64,000 nt of DNA from NCBI GenBank assembly GCA_020073265.1, contig JAIQFN010000029.1:1-64000 (forward strand), given 5' to 3'. Below, piece by piece: positions 42,368 through 51,045 of the stretch (its first letter is position 1; every line of letters starts with the position of its first letter). This stretch comes from Terriglobia bacterium (GTDB lineage Bacteria > Acidobacteriota > Terriglobia > Bryobacterales > Bryobacteraceae). The notes under the pieces are model-generated. The model made no database searches, was not told the origin of the DNA, and saw only the letters and a program-made list of their open reading frames with translations. The position numbers and the translations under genes are program-made.

Positions 42368-43896
42368 GACTTCACCCGGCTCAGCGTCAGCGACGTTTGA
42401 TAGGTCTCGCGGAATGCGTCGGCGACGCGCTCCACGGCCCACATTTCCAGGTCCGTATCGGACGGCGATTCGACCGCCAGCGTCACGGATCCGTTGCGCA
42501 CTTGAACGTGCAGGCCATGGACGCGCTGTTCGTGGCTGCGGTCCAGGCTGTCGGCGATGCGCAGCAGCGGAGCCAGCAAGGTGATGGCGCGCCGCGTGTC
42601 GGGATCGAAGGACTGGAACGGCGTATGCCGCGGAGCAGGCATGGCCTTGCGATGATAACGGCACAGCGCGGCGATCATCTGCCGTTCCAGGTCGGTGAAG
42701 CCGGGCAGATCGGAATGCGCCACCAGATAATGCGAATGCTTGTGGTGGCTGCTGGCGCTGACGAAATGCCCGATGTCATGCAGGTAGCCGGAGGCCTCCA
42801 GCAGCTTGCCGTACGCGGGAGGCAGCCGGTGCAGCGGTTGCAGCGCTTCAAACAGGCGCTGGGCCATTTCGGCTACCTTGCGCGCGTGCGCCAGCGGCGT
42901 TCCGTAGCGGCGCACCATCTGTTCCACCACGCGCCGCTGGTCGCGATTCAACATGCTGAGTTCACGGCCCACGCCGCGCGCAGCCAGGTCGGCGATGATG
43001 CCGTCCCGCACGCCCGCCGCCGAATAGTGCATCGAAGGCGTCTGGAACAGCTCCAGCGTGCGGCGGAACACGGCCGCTCCGGCCACGATCAACTCCGCCC
43101 GCCGGGGTCCCAGGCCCTGAATCTTGAGGCGTTCGGATAGATCCAGCGCGCTCACCTCGCGGTAAAATTTCCGGACTTGCGACACCGAGGCCTTCAAGCG
43201 GTCCGCCTCTTCGCGGCGCGAGCGTCCCACCCGGTTGACGGCGCAGACCAGGGCGGCGGCGCTGGCCGAAGTCGCGATCACGCGGTCGAACGGCCCCACG
43301 CCGATACGGCGCAGCGGAGCCGCCAGTTTCTCCTCGATGTACTCGTTCATGCGGTGCAACTCGAGCGGCGCGGGCGGATCGCTCTTCAAGAAGACCTCAG
43401 TCAGCCGCACGGCTCCCAGGGGCTTGGAGAACGCCTCCACCAGCGCGCCGCGCTCGCTCGAGATCAATTCCACGCTGCCGCCGCCCACGTCGGTGATCAG
43501 AACCCGTTTGTCGGTCTGAGGCCAGCGGCTCTGCACTCCCAGGTGAATCAGCCGGGCTTCCTCCAAACCCGAGATGATCTCCACCGGTGTTCCCAGCGCG
43601 GTGGAGGCGCGTGCGAGAAACTCGTGCTGATTGCCGGCGTCTCGAACCGCGCTGGTGGCCACCGCCCGCACCGCGATGACGTCCAGCTTGCGATAGACTT
43701 GCGCCATCCGCGCCAGAATCTCCGCGACAAAGTCCATCGCCTCGGGCGCGATCCGGCCGTTCTGGAACACGCTCGATCCCAGCCGCGTGACCTGGCGCTC
43801 GGCCGCCAGAATTTTGGTTGCTATGCCCGGACCGGTCTCGGCCGCCAGCATTCGAACCGAGTTGCTGCCGATGTCCACGGCTGCATAACGCGGCAT
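42364..43896 (-). CDS. ppx: Exopolyphosphatase/guanosine pentaphosphate phosphatase (Ppx/GppA) with HD-like C-terminus
   Basis: 510 residues. It removes terminal phosphates from polyphosphate or converts pppGpp to ppGpp. The ASKHA N-terminus is AAVDIGSNSVRMLAAE (phosphate-1 motif, residues 5-20), followed by RAVATSAVRDAGNQ and the second phosphate motif LITDVGGGSVELI. The C-terminal half is the HD-type domain with YLHDIGHFVS and LLRIADSLDRSHEQ. Two CHAD halves follow, translationally overlapped, and CHAD domains bind polyphosphate, so polyphosphate is the likeliest substrate. It is divergent from tmk. Confidence 0.92.
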   Translation of the reverse strand: MPRYAAVDIGSNSVRMLAAETGPGIATKILAAERQVTRLGSSVFQNGRIAPEAMDFVAEILARMAQVYRKLDVIAVRAVATSAVRDAGNQHEFLARASTALGTPVEIISGLEEARLIHLGVQSRWPQTDKRVLITDVGGGSVELISSERGALVEAFSKPLGAVRLTEVFLKSDPPAPLELHRMNEYIEEKLAAPLRRIGVGPFDRVIATSASAAALVCAVNRVGRSRREEADRLKASVSQVRKFYREVSALDLSERLKIQGLGPRRAELIVAGAAVFRRTLELFQTPSMHYSAAGVRDGIIADLAARGVGRELSMLNRDQRRVVEQMVRRYGTPLAHARKVAEMAQRLFEALQPLHRLPPAYGKLLEASGYLHDIGHFVSASSHHKHSHYLVAHSDLPGFTDLERQMIAALCRYHRKAMPAPRHTPFQSFDPDTRRAITLLAPLLRIADSLDRSHEQRVHGLHVQVRNGSVTLAVESPSDTDLEMWAVERVADAFRETYQTSLTLSRVKS

Positions 43897-43957
43897 ATTC
43901 TCAATACTAGCTTGCCCGCCAGGCGTGTCCGGAAGCTATAATGATCATTCGCCTGCT

Positions 43958-44689
43958 ATGCCCCTCCTGGTGCCGAATCGCTACCGCGGCAAACTCATCG
44001 TTGTCGAAGGCATTGACGGTTCGGGAAAATCCACGCAGCTCTCGCTGTTGAGCCAGTGGCTGCGCTCGCAGCGCATCGCGGTGGCCTTCAGCGAGTGGAA
44101 CTCATCGCCGCTGGTGCGCGAGACCACCCGCCGCGGCAAAAAGAAGAACATGTTCACGCCGGTGACGTTCAGCCTCATACACGCCACCGATTTCGCCGAC
44201 CGCCTGGAGCGCTACATCCTCCCGCTGCTCAAAGCCGGAGCGGTGGTGTGCGCCGACCGCTATGCCTACACCGCCTTCGGCCGCGACGTGGTGCGCGGGG
44301 TCAGCCGCAAGTGGGTGCGCAATCTCTACAAGTTCGCGGTCCGCCCCAACCTGGCTTTCTATTTTCGCGTGCCGCTGGAAGTGGCCATCGGCCGGATTCT
44401 GGGCGGGCGCAACGCCATCAAGTATTACGAAGCCGGCATGGACCTGGAGCTGAGCCGCAACGTCGAAGAGAGCTTCCGGATTTTTCAGGGGCGCATTCTG
44501 GACGAGTACGAAGCCATGATTCAGGAAGTCGGTTTCCACGTGATCGACGCCACCGGGTCCATCGAAGAGCAGCAGCAGCAGATGCGCGAGATCGTACTCG
44601 AGGAGCTGGGCGAAAGCCTTCGCAACGGCCTGCTGCGCGCTTCCCAGGGAGATATTGATGCTGCAAAAGCAGCCGCTCGAATTCTATAG
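43958..44689 (+). CDS. tmk: Thymidylate kinase
   Basis: 243 residues from the ATG at 43958 (an in-frame ATG-like start at 43925 is less likely). TMPK phosphorylates dTMP to dTDP. Motifs: P-loop VEGIDGSGKSTQ, LERYILPLLKAGAVVCADRYAYTA with the DRY motif, and the lid region GRNAIKYYEAGMDLELS. A long helical C-terminus (EEQQQQMREIVLEELGESLR) is extra. The following gene overlaps its last 32 bases. Confidence 0.85.
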   Translation: MPLLVPNRYRGKLIVVEGIDGSGKSTQLSLLSQWLRSQRIAVAFSEWNSSPLVRETTRRGKKKNMFTPVTFSLIHATDFADRLERYILPLLKAGAVVCADRYAYTAFGRDVVRGVSRKWVRNLYKFAVRPNLAFYFRVPLEVAIGRILGGRNAIKYYEAGMDLELSRNVEESFRIFQGRILDEYEAMIQEVGFHVIDATGSIEEQQQQMREIVLEELGESLRNGLLRASQGDIDAAKAAARIL

Positions 44690-45350
44690 CGAAGCGCTCG
44701 CCGGCGTCGACTGCGAGGAGCTGCTCGGCAAGCTCATCGTCATCGAAGGCCCCGACTCGGTGGGACGTTCCACCCAGGTGGCCCGGCTGCGAGCCTGGCT
44801 GGAACACCAGGGACACGCGGTGCTCGACACCGGCCTGGCGCGCGGGGCGCTGGCCGGCAAGGGCATCCAGCAGGCCAAGGAAGGCAACCTGCTGGGTCCG
44901 GTGACCATGACGCTGTTCTACGCCACCGATTTCGCCGATCGCCTGGAGAACGAGATCATCCCGGCGCTCCGGGCCGGGTTCTTCGTGCTCACCGACCGCT
45001 ACATCTTCTCCCTGATGGCGCGCGCCATCGCCCGCGGCGAGGACCGCAGCTGGATCGAACGCGTGGCCGGATTCGCCCTGGTGCCGCACGCCATTTATTA
45101 CATGCGCGCCGATGTGCGCGACCTGGTGACGCGCGTGGTGCTGGGCCGCGGCGCCTTCGATCATTGGGAAAGCGGCATGGACATGCGTTTCGGCGCCGAC
45201 ATGCACGACAGCTTCGTGCGCTACCAGTCGCGCGTGATCCGGGCGCTCGACCGGATGGCCAAGCGCTACAACTTCGTGGTGATCGACGCCGCCAAGAGTC
45301 CCGACCAGATCTTCAAGGAACTGCAGCGCTCCATCGGCCGGCTGTTCTAG
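44658..45350 (+). CDS. Second thymidylate-kinase-like protein with altered P-loop
   Basis: 230 residues from the ATG at 44658 (GGGAG upstream); it overlaps tmk. It is a paralog of tmk: same order of motifs, including FYATDFADRLENEIIPALRAGFFVLTDRYIFSLMARA with DRY. But the P-loop reads VIEGPDSVGRSTQ, where the invariant Walker lysine is arginine (GRST in place of GKST). That should lower or change ATP handling, so it may be a regulatory or differently specific partner of the first kinase. The pair may function together, for example as a heterodimer, which is inference. Confidence 0.8.
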   Translation: MLQKQPLEFYSEALAGVDCEELLGKLIVIEGPDSVGRSTQVARLRAWLEHQGHAVLDTGLARGALAGKGIQQAKEGNLLGPVTMTLFYATDFADRLENEIIPALRAGFFVLTDRYIFSLMARAIARGEDRSWIERVAGFALVPHAIYYMRADVRDLVTRVVLGRGAFDHWESGMDMRFGADMHDSFVRYQSRVIRALDRMAKRYNFVVIDAAKSPDQIFKELQRSIGRLF

Positions 45351-45385
45351 TAAGCTACTGAAAATAAAAATATTACATAAGAACA

Positions 45386-45415
45386 TTGACTGCGGAGATC
45401 TCTTTGTTCTATATT
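45386..45415 (+). promoter_or_regulatory. Strong promoter-like sequence directly before the TonB receptor
   Basis: TTGACT (45386-45391) and TATATT (45410-45415) are 18 bases apart, in an A/T-rich patch unlike the flanks. The -10 box ends only 7 bases before the ATG at 45423, which would give a leaderless or nearly leaderless transcript. Confidence 0.6.
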
Positions 45416-45422
45416 CTCTACT

Positions 45423-48400
45423 ATGTCGATGGACTTTAGGATGATCGCTGGATTCCTGGTGGCCAGCTCTCTTTTCGCCCAGGTCGGCACGAGCACCTTG
45501 AATGGTAGGATCGTGGACGCTTCGAACGCGCCCGTTCCCGGCGTGGAGGTGAAGATCAGGGAGCAAAGCTCTGGCTCCCACCAGACCGTACAGACCAACG
45601 AGGCGGGGATTTATCGTGTCACTGCGCTGGTTCCGGGAACCTACCAGGTGGAGGCGCGCATCGCTGGGTTCAAGCCGGTCATCCGCAAGGACGTCACCCT
45701 GGAAGTGGCACAGACCGTAGCCCTGGATTTCGTGCTGGAAGTGGGCGAGCAGAACCTGGCGATTGAGGTCACCGCCGACGCTCCGCCTATCGACACGCAG
45801 TCTTCGAGCCTGGGCCAGTTGGTCGGGCACAAGATGATCGACAATCTTCCGCTTCCGAACCGGGCCGCGACTGCCCTGGTCAATCTTTCTCCCGGCGTTG
45901 TCATGATTTCGAGCGGCACCGGCCCTGAAAACTACCCGGTCTTCTCGGTGGCGGGCGGCCGGGCGCGCAACCAGGATTTCACGCTGGACGGCGGCAACGT
46001 AACGAATGCAGTGGGCGTCACCCGGCCGCAGCAGCAAACCAGTCTGCCGCTAGACGCGATGCAGGAATTCCGCGTGATCTCGAACAACTACTCGGCCGAA
46101 TATGGCCACTCAACCGGCGGGATCATTGCACTGTCCACGCGTTCGGGCACCAACCAGCTTCACGGCAGTGTTTTTGAATTTGCGCGCAACAACGCACTGG
46201 ACGCGCGCAGCTTCTTCGCCTCCGCGACGCCGCCCTTGAATCTGCACCAGTTCGGAGGAGCGCTGGGCGGGCCGGTGATCCGGAACAAGACGCACTTCTT
46301 CGTGAGCTGGGAGGAGACGCGCGAGGTGTTTGGAGACGCGAGCGTCCTGACGGTTCCTACACTGGCCGAACGCCGCGGCAATTTCTCCGGGCTGCGCAGC
46401 GCAATCTATGACCCGCTATCGCTGGCGAATGGGAAGAAAACGCCCTTCGAAGGAAACCTCATTCCGCGCAGCGCTCTGGATCCCGTAGCTCTGGCAGCGC
46501 TGGCTTACATCCCACTGCCGAACCGCACTCCGGCAACGGCCAACGCCGGAAATTTCGGAGCGAATAGCCACTCGACGCTGCGGCGCGACATTCTGGTCGG
46601 AAAGCTGGACCACAGCCTGTCAAGCGCCGATCAGCTCACCGCGCGCTACTACATCAACGACTATCATCAGGAAGACGACGGCGCTTATGGTATTCCTGTT
46701 TCGGATCCCAACGCCGGCGTCACCGGCGGGCGCGTCCAGAGTTTCCTAGTCAGCCACCTGCATACTTTCAGCGCGACAATTCTCAACAACTTCTCATTCA
46801 GCTATGATCGCCGCGCCTTCATCCAGCAGCGTCTTGGCGCTGGGCAGGGCCTGGCGCAGTCGCTCGGCCTGCTGAATGTCAGCGCCGCTGCTTTTCCCAC
46901 TATGAACATCAGCGGCTACGCGTCCCTGGGATCTCCCGCCTCCGTGAACGCCGCCATCGCGCGCATCCAGACGCCCATTACCGACACGCAGTTCCTGGAT
47001 TCAGTCTCCAAGTTTCTCGGCAAGCACGCCCTCAAGATCGGGATCGAATACCGGCGCGGATTCAATCAGGAAACCAACGACCTCTCCTCATCGGGCGCGC
47101 TGACGTTCACGCGGCAGATCAGCGGCCAGCCCGGCGTTTCAGACAGCGGTGATGGATTTGCGAGCTTCCTGCTGGGGCAGGCGAATCAGGCATCCCTACA
47201 GCGCATCGACAGCATCGCATCGCATGCCTCCTACTGGGCGGCGTATGTGCAGGACGACTACCGGGTCACCAGCCGCCTCACGCTGAACCTGGGCTTGCGC
47301 TGGGAGGTCGAACTGCCCCGCTACGTCGATCACAATCGGATGAACTCGTTCAATCCGGCTGCGATCAATCCGGTTTCCGGGACGCCTGGCGTGGTGACCT
47401 TCGCAGGCGTCAACGGTGTTCCGAGCACCGCATTCGACGCGAACTTCGCTAACTTCGGGCCGCGCTTCGGATTTGCCTACAGCGCGCCGTTCGCCAGGAA
47501 CCTGGTCATTCGCGGCGGCGCGGGAATTTTCTACGTCCCGATGGTCAGTAATAGCGTCGGTCCGGCGGCATCCCTGGGTTTCGCAGACAACCTGAGCCTG
47601 GTGTCGCCCAATGCCAACACCAGCTCGGCGCTCAACCTGAAGAACGGATTTCCCGCCTATGTGAGCCCCTCGATCGACACTCCCGGCTTCGGCGCGGTGG
47701 CCGTTAGCGCGGCTCCAACCACGGCCGTCACATATTTCGACCGGCGTCGCCCCACCCCGGTCTCCTATCAAGTGAACCTGGATGTGCAGGATGAAATCGC
47801 GCCGAATCTGGTGCTCGAGGCAGGCTACATCGGCAACGTGAGCCATCATTTGACCGCCAACGATCTTTCCATCGACCAGGTCCCCGCGCAGTTGCTGGGT
47901 CCGGGCAATCTACAAGCCCTGCGGCCCTTCCCGCAATTCAGCAACGTGTCGATCGTCAACCCGCCGGTGGGCAACTCGAATTATCAAGCCGGGTTCGTGC
48001 GGCTCGACCGGAAGCTCAGCCACGGGTTCTCGATCCTGGCGCACTACACTTTCTCCAAGTTTCTGGACGATGCGGCCTCGGCGAATGAATTCGGCGATCC
48101 GGGCAGCTACATGGACGCTTACAACCGCAGGCTGGACAAGGGCCTGAGCGGGAGCGACATCCCGCAGCGCGGAGTGATCACGGTGCTCTATTCGACACCG
48201 GAGTTTTCCAAGCATGGTTTTGCGAACACGGCGGCCGGCGGCTGGCAGGTGGGTGTGCTGAGCGTCCTCCAATCCGGCCAGACGTTCACGGTTTTCGATT
48301 CGGCGAATAACACGAATGCGTTTCCGGCCGGCACGCTGCGGCCGAATCTGACCGGCGATCCAAGCGCCGGCGTGCAGACGCTCGCGCACTGGTTCAATAC

Positions 48401-48674
48401 CGCCGCTTTCGAAAGCGCTCCGGCATTCACCTTCGGCAATTCGCCGCGATCGGTGCTGCGCGGCGCGGCGTGGAAGACCGTCGATGTGACGCTTTCGAAG
48501 AACTTCCCGATTCGGGAAGGATGCAAGATGGAACTGCGCGCGGAATTCTTCAACGTCCTGAACCATGCGAATTTCGATGTTCCGGGCCACACGCTGGGCA
48601 ATCCCGATTTCGGCGTTATCTCGTCGGCCGAGCCCGGCCGGACGGTGCAGGTTGCGCTTCGCCTGGTGTTCTAG
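45423..48674 (+). CDS. TonB-dependent receptor with N-terminal carboxypeptidase-regulatory domain (Solibacter-type)
   Basis: 1083 residues. A hydrophobic N-terminus (MIAGFLVASSLFA) acts as signal; starts at 45423, 45429 or 45441 are possible. The regulatory (CarboxypepD_reg) domain is at about 25-110: LNGRIVDASNAPVPGVEVKI, GIYRVTALVPGTYQVEARIAGF. The plug follows (TLDGGNVTNAVG, MQEFRVISNNYSAEYGHSTGGIIALSTRSGTN). The rest is a 22-strand-barrel candidate ending in GRTVQVALRLVF. It belongs to the expanded acidobacterial family usually annotated TonB-dependent receptor or Cna-B; the ligand is unknown, perhaps oligosaccharides. Its stop overlaps the stop of the convergent DUF1634 gene. Confidence 0.92.
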   Translation: MSMDFRMIAGFLVASSLFAQVGTSTLNGRIVDASNAPVPGVEVKIREQSSGSHQTVQTNEAGIYRVTALVPGTYQVEARIAGFKPVIRKDVTLEVAQTVALDFVLEVGEQNLAIEVTADAPPIDTQSSSLGQLVGHKMIDNLPLPNRAATALVNLSPGVVMISSGTGPENYPVFSVAGGRARNQDFTLDGGNVTNAVGVTRPQQQTSLPLDAMQEFRVISNNYSAEYGHSTGGIIALSTRSGTNQLHGSVFEFARNNALDARSFFASATPPLNLHQFGGALGGPVIRNKTHFFVSWEETREVFGDASVLTVPTLAERRGNFSGLRSAIYDPLSLANGKKTPFEGNLIPRSALDPVALAALAYIPLPNRTPATANAGNFGANSHSTLRRDILVGKLDHSLSSADQLTARYYINDYHQEDDGAYGIPVSDPNAGVTGGRVQSFLVSHLHTFSATILNNFSFSYDRRAFIQQRLGAGQGLAQSLGLLNVSAAAFPTMNISGYASLGSPASVNAAIARIQTPITDTQFLDSVSKFLGKHALKIGIEYRRGFNQETNDLSSSGALTFTRQISGQPGVSDSGDGFASFLLGQANQASLQRIDSIASHASYWAAYVQDDYRVTSRLTLNLGLRWEVELPRYVDHNRMNSFNPAAINPVSGTPGVVTFAGVNGVPSTAFDANFANFGPRFGFAYSAPFARNLVIRGGAGIFYVPMVSNSVGPAASLGFADNLSLVSPNANTSSALNLKNGFPAYVSPSIDTPGFGAVAVSAAPTTAVTYFDRRRPTPVSYQVNLDVQDEIAPNLVLEAGYIGNVSHHLTANDLSIDQVPAQLLGPGNLQALRPFPQFSNVSIVNPPVGNSNYQAGFVRLDRKLSHGFSILAHYTFSKFLDDAASANEFGDPGSYMDAYNRRLDKGLSGSDIPQRGVITVLYSTPEFSKHGFANTAAGGWQVGVLSVLQSGQTFTVFDSANNTNAFPAGTLRPNLTGDPSAGVQTLAHWFNTAAFESAPAFTFGNSPRSVLRGAAWKTVDVTLSKNFPIREGCKMELRAEFFNVLNHANFDVPGHTLGNPDFGVISSAEPGRTVQVALRLVF

Positions 48675-49045
48675 TGCGGCCCGATCAGGCTGAAGACCAG
48701 AACCGCCAGCACGACCAACGTCAGCGCAACATACTTCCGGTCGCGCTCCAGCCAGAATGCCACCAGCGAAAAACCGACCCGGGCCACCGGCGTCGCGATC
48801 AACAGCAGAAGCCCGAGCTGGATGATGGCGCGGCAATCCAGCGACCCGGCCGACCGGAGCACTCCCCGGATGCTTCGATAGGAGTCGAGCGCCGCTCGAA
48901 AATCGTGGTATCCGGCCGGTGCATTGGCATGCTGCGAAAGAAAGCAGACTCCGCCCGCCAGCACCACCACGGCCGACAGCAGGACGCCGGTACGCAGCAG
49001 CACGCTGATAACCTGCTCCACGCGCTCGTCATTCCAGGGCTGCAT
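48671..49045 (-). CDS. DUF1634 membrane protein
   Basis: 124 residues with three membrane segments (about 12-32, 66-88, 102-122). MQPWNDERVEQVISVLLRTGVLLS is the typical DUF1634 opening; the family is nearly always next to a TSUP transporter gene, as here. The ATG overlaps the TSUP stop. Probable small subunit or helper of that transporter. Confidence 0.85.
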   Translation of the reverse strand: MQPWNDERVEQVISVLLRTGVLLSAVVVLAGGVCFLSQHANAPAGYHDFRAALDSYRSIRGVLRSAGSLDCRAIIQLGLLLLIATPVARVGFSLVAFWLERDRKYVALTLVVLAVLVFSLIGPH

Positions 49046-49881
49046 CACCCGCTCCCCCTGAGTCCGCTTACGATCATCTCCACCGCCATTACCGCTACCA
49101 CGCCGGCGAAAATCCAGCGCAGCACGCCAACGCGAGCGCTCACCAGTTGCCGCGCTCCGATCAGCGATCCCGCCAGCACGCCCAGCATGACGGGCATGGT
49201 CAGCGCCGGCTCGATATATCCGCGGCTGAGGTAGATGCCGGCGCTGGCCGCGGCCGTGACGCCGATCATGAAGTTGCTGGTGGTGGTCGAAACTTTGAAC
49301 GGGATGCGCATGGCCTGATCCATCGCAATGACCTTGAGCGCTCCGGAGCCGATGCCCAGCAGCCCGGAGAGAGTCCCGGCTCCGAACATCAATCCCAGGC
49401 CGGTCTTCACGCGCACCACCCGATAGTGCTCCAGACCGTGCTCGGCGGGGTAGGCGCCGTTCAATTTGAATCGTTCCGCCAGCGCGTCCGGCGTCTGGCC
49501 TGCCACGTCGCGCGGGCGCCCCCGGCTGGACATCCAGGCGGAATGCAGCAGGACGACGCCGAAGATCACCGCCAGGATCGAGGTCGGAGTGCGGGTGGCC
49601 AGAAAAGCGCCCAGCAGCGCGCCCAGCGTGGTGGCCACTTCCAGGAACATTCCGATGCGGATGTTGGAATAGCCTTCCCGGACGAATGCGGCCGCGGCGC
49701 CCGAAGAGGTGGCGATCACCGAGACCAGGCTGGCTCCGATGGCGTAGCGGATGTCGACGCCCAGCAGCAGCGTGAGCGCCGGCGTCACCACCACGCCGCC
49801 GCCCAGTCCGGTGAGCGCGCCCAGGCATCCGGCCGCGGTTGAGATCGCAAACACCAGCGGCGTGAATTCCAGATTGGTCAT
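49045..49881 (-). CDS. TSUP-family (TauE/SafE) anion/sulfur-compound transporter
   Basis: 278 residues with eight or so membrane segments. The two half-repeats are AAGCLGALTGLGGGVVVTPAL (about 16-36) and GAGTLSGLLGIGSGALKVIAM, each with the G-x-G-G/S-G-x-x-x-x-P/K loop of TSUP. The family exports sulfite, sulfoacetate or related organic anions. It is translationally linked with DUF1634. Confidence 0.9.
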   Translation of the reverse strand: MTNLEFTPLVFAISTAAGCLGALTGLGGGVVVTPALTLLLGVDIRYAIGASLVSVIATSSGAAAAFVREGYSNIRIGMFLEVATTLGALLGAFLATRTPTSILAVIFGVVLLHSAWMSSRGRPRDVAGQTPDALAERFKLNGAYPAEHGLEHYRVVRVKTGLGLMFGAGTLSGLLGIGSGALKVIAMDQAMRIPFKVSTTTSNFMIGVTAAASAGIYLSRGYIEPALTMPVMLGVLAGSLIGARQLVSARVGVLRWIFAGVVAVMAVEMIVSGLRGSG

Positions 49882-49926
49882 GCGCTACTTCAGGATAACG
49901 GCCGGAGGGCCGGCCTGGCGGGAAGC

Positions 49927-51045
49927 TCAGGCCTGAGGCGCCAGCACGCTGAACGGTTCCACGATCCCGACCGTCCGGGCGAAACCCTGCAGCCGGGCCA
50001 CCGCGGTCATGGTGACCAGTTGCCCGGAGGACAGCAGCAGCGTGCCGTTCTTGGCGCGCACGTCCTGATTGATGACCATTCCGGTTTGAAGCTGCTCGAC
50101 GGTCAGCATGCGCGCGATGCGTGTTTCGCTGTCGATCGGCACGCTTTCGAGCGCCTCCAGCAGTTTCGGATCGTAGCCCGCCGAACGGCGCTCGAGCTCG
50201 GACGCGGCTTCGGAGCGCGACGAACCAGCCACGACGAGTTCGTCAAAATCGTTGGCGGCCCGCAGGAGGGCGCTGCCCATCGCCACCAGAGAGGAACCCT
50301 CGGCGGGATCGCCGGATTGACCCGCGATCATCGCCGAGATGTCTTCCAGGCGCGGGACGTTTTCGAGCAGCCGCCGCGCGACCCGCGGATGCCCGGCCAC
50401 CAGTTCCCGTTCGTTGTCCGAGAGCGCCTCGCTCGAAGCAAGTTTGAGCAGGACATCCGGCGGGACCGTGATGTAGCCGATCTGAGACAACATGGCCGCC
50501 AGCTCGAATCGCCAGGCCTGCTCCAATCCGAGCCGCGCCGCCATGTGAGAAACGTACCCCTTGATGCGATGCGCGCGGCTGAACGCGACCGGATTCACCA
50601 GGCCCAGGATCTCCGTCAGCACCTGGATGGCGCCGTTCAAGGTCTTCTCCAGCAGTTCCCGCTCCGCCATCACCAGCCGGTACTGTTCGAGGGCCGCCTG
50701 CAGCGCCTGCTGCATGCTCTCGCGCGGGCACGGCTTCAGGAGAAAACGGAAGATGTTTCCCTGGTTGACCGCCTGGATGGCGGCGCTCAGATCCGCCTGG
50801 CCGGTGAGCATGATGCGGACCGTATCCGGCGCCAATTGCCGCACCTGGGCCAGAAACTGGTTCCCGTCCATCCCCGCCATTCTCAGGTCCGACACGACGG
50901 CCGCAAAGGGACCCTGCTCGCGGATGGCCTCCAGGCCGGGCTCGGGTCCCAGCGCGGTGACCATCTCAAAATCCTTGCGCAGCAGCCGTTCGAAGCCGTG
51001 CAGGACGTTGGGCTCGTCATCCACCAGCAGGACCCGGCGGTTCAT
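49927..51045 (-). CDS. Response regulator with degenerate HD (HD-GYP-like) output domain
   Basis: 372 residues from the ATG at 51045 that overlaps the stop of the RR-HDOD gene. The receiver domain (1-120) has the acidic pair in LLVDDEPN, the phosphoacceptor Asp in AVVSDLRM, the T in IMLTGQ and the K in LLKPC. The output domain (about 165-340) follows HD-GYP order (SRAHRIKGYVSHMAARLGL, HPRVARRLLENVPRLEDISAMI), but the HD dyad is replaced (AAMLSQIGYI) and GYP is absent. It is thus probably not a phosphodiesterase but a scaffold. It ends a five-gene sensory run. Confidence 0.85.
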   Translation of the reverse strand: MNRRVLLVDDEPNVLHGFERLLRKDFEMVTALGPEPGLEAIREQGPFAAVVSDLRMAGMDGNQFLAQVRQLAPDTVRIMLTGQADLSAAIQAVNQGNIFRFLLKPCPRESMQQALQAALEQYRLVMAERELLEKTLNGAIQVLTEILGLVNPVAFSRAHRIKGYVSHMAARLGLEQAWRFELAAMLSQIGYITVPPDVLLKLASSEALSDNERELVAGHPRVARRLLENVPRLEDISAMIAGQSGDPAEGSSLVAMGSALLRAANDFDELVVAGSSRSEAASELERRSAGYDPKLLEALESVPIDSETRIARMLTVEQLQTGMVINQDVRAKNGTLLLSSGQLVTMTAVARLQGFARTVGIVEPFSVLAPQA

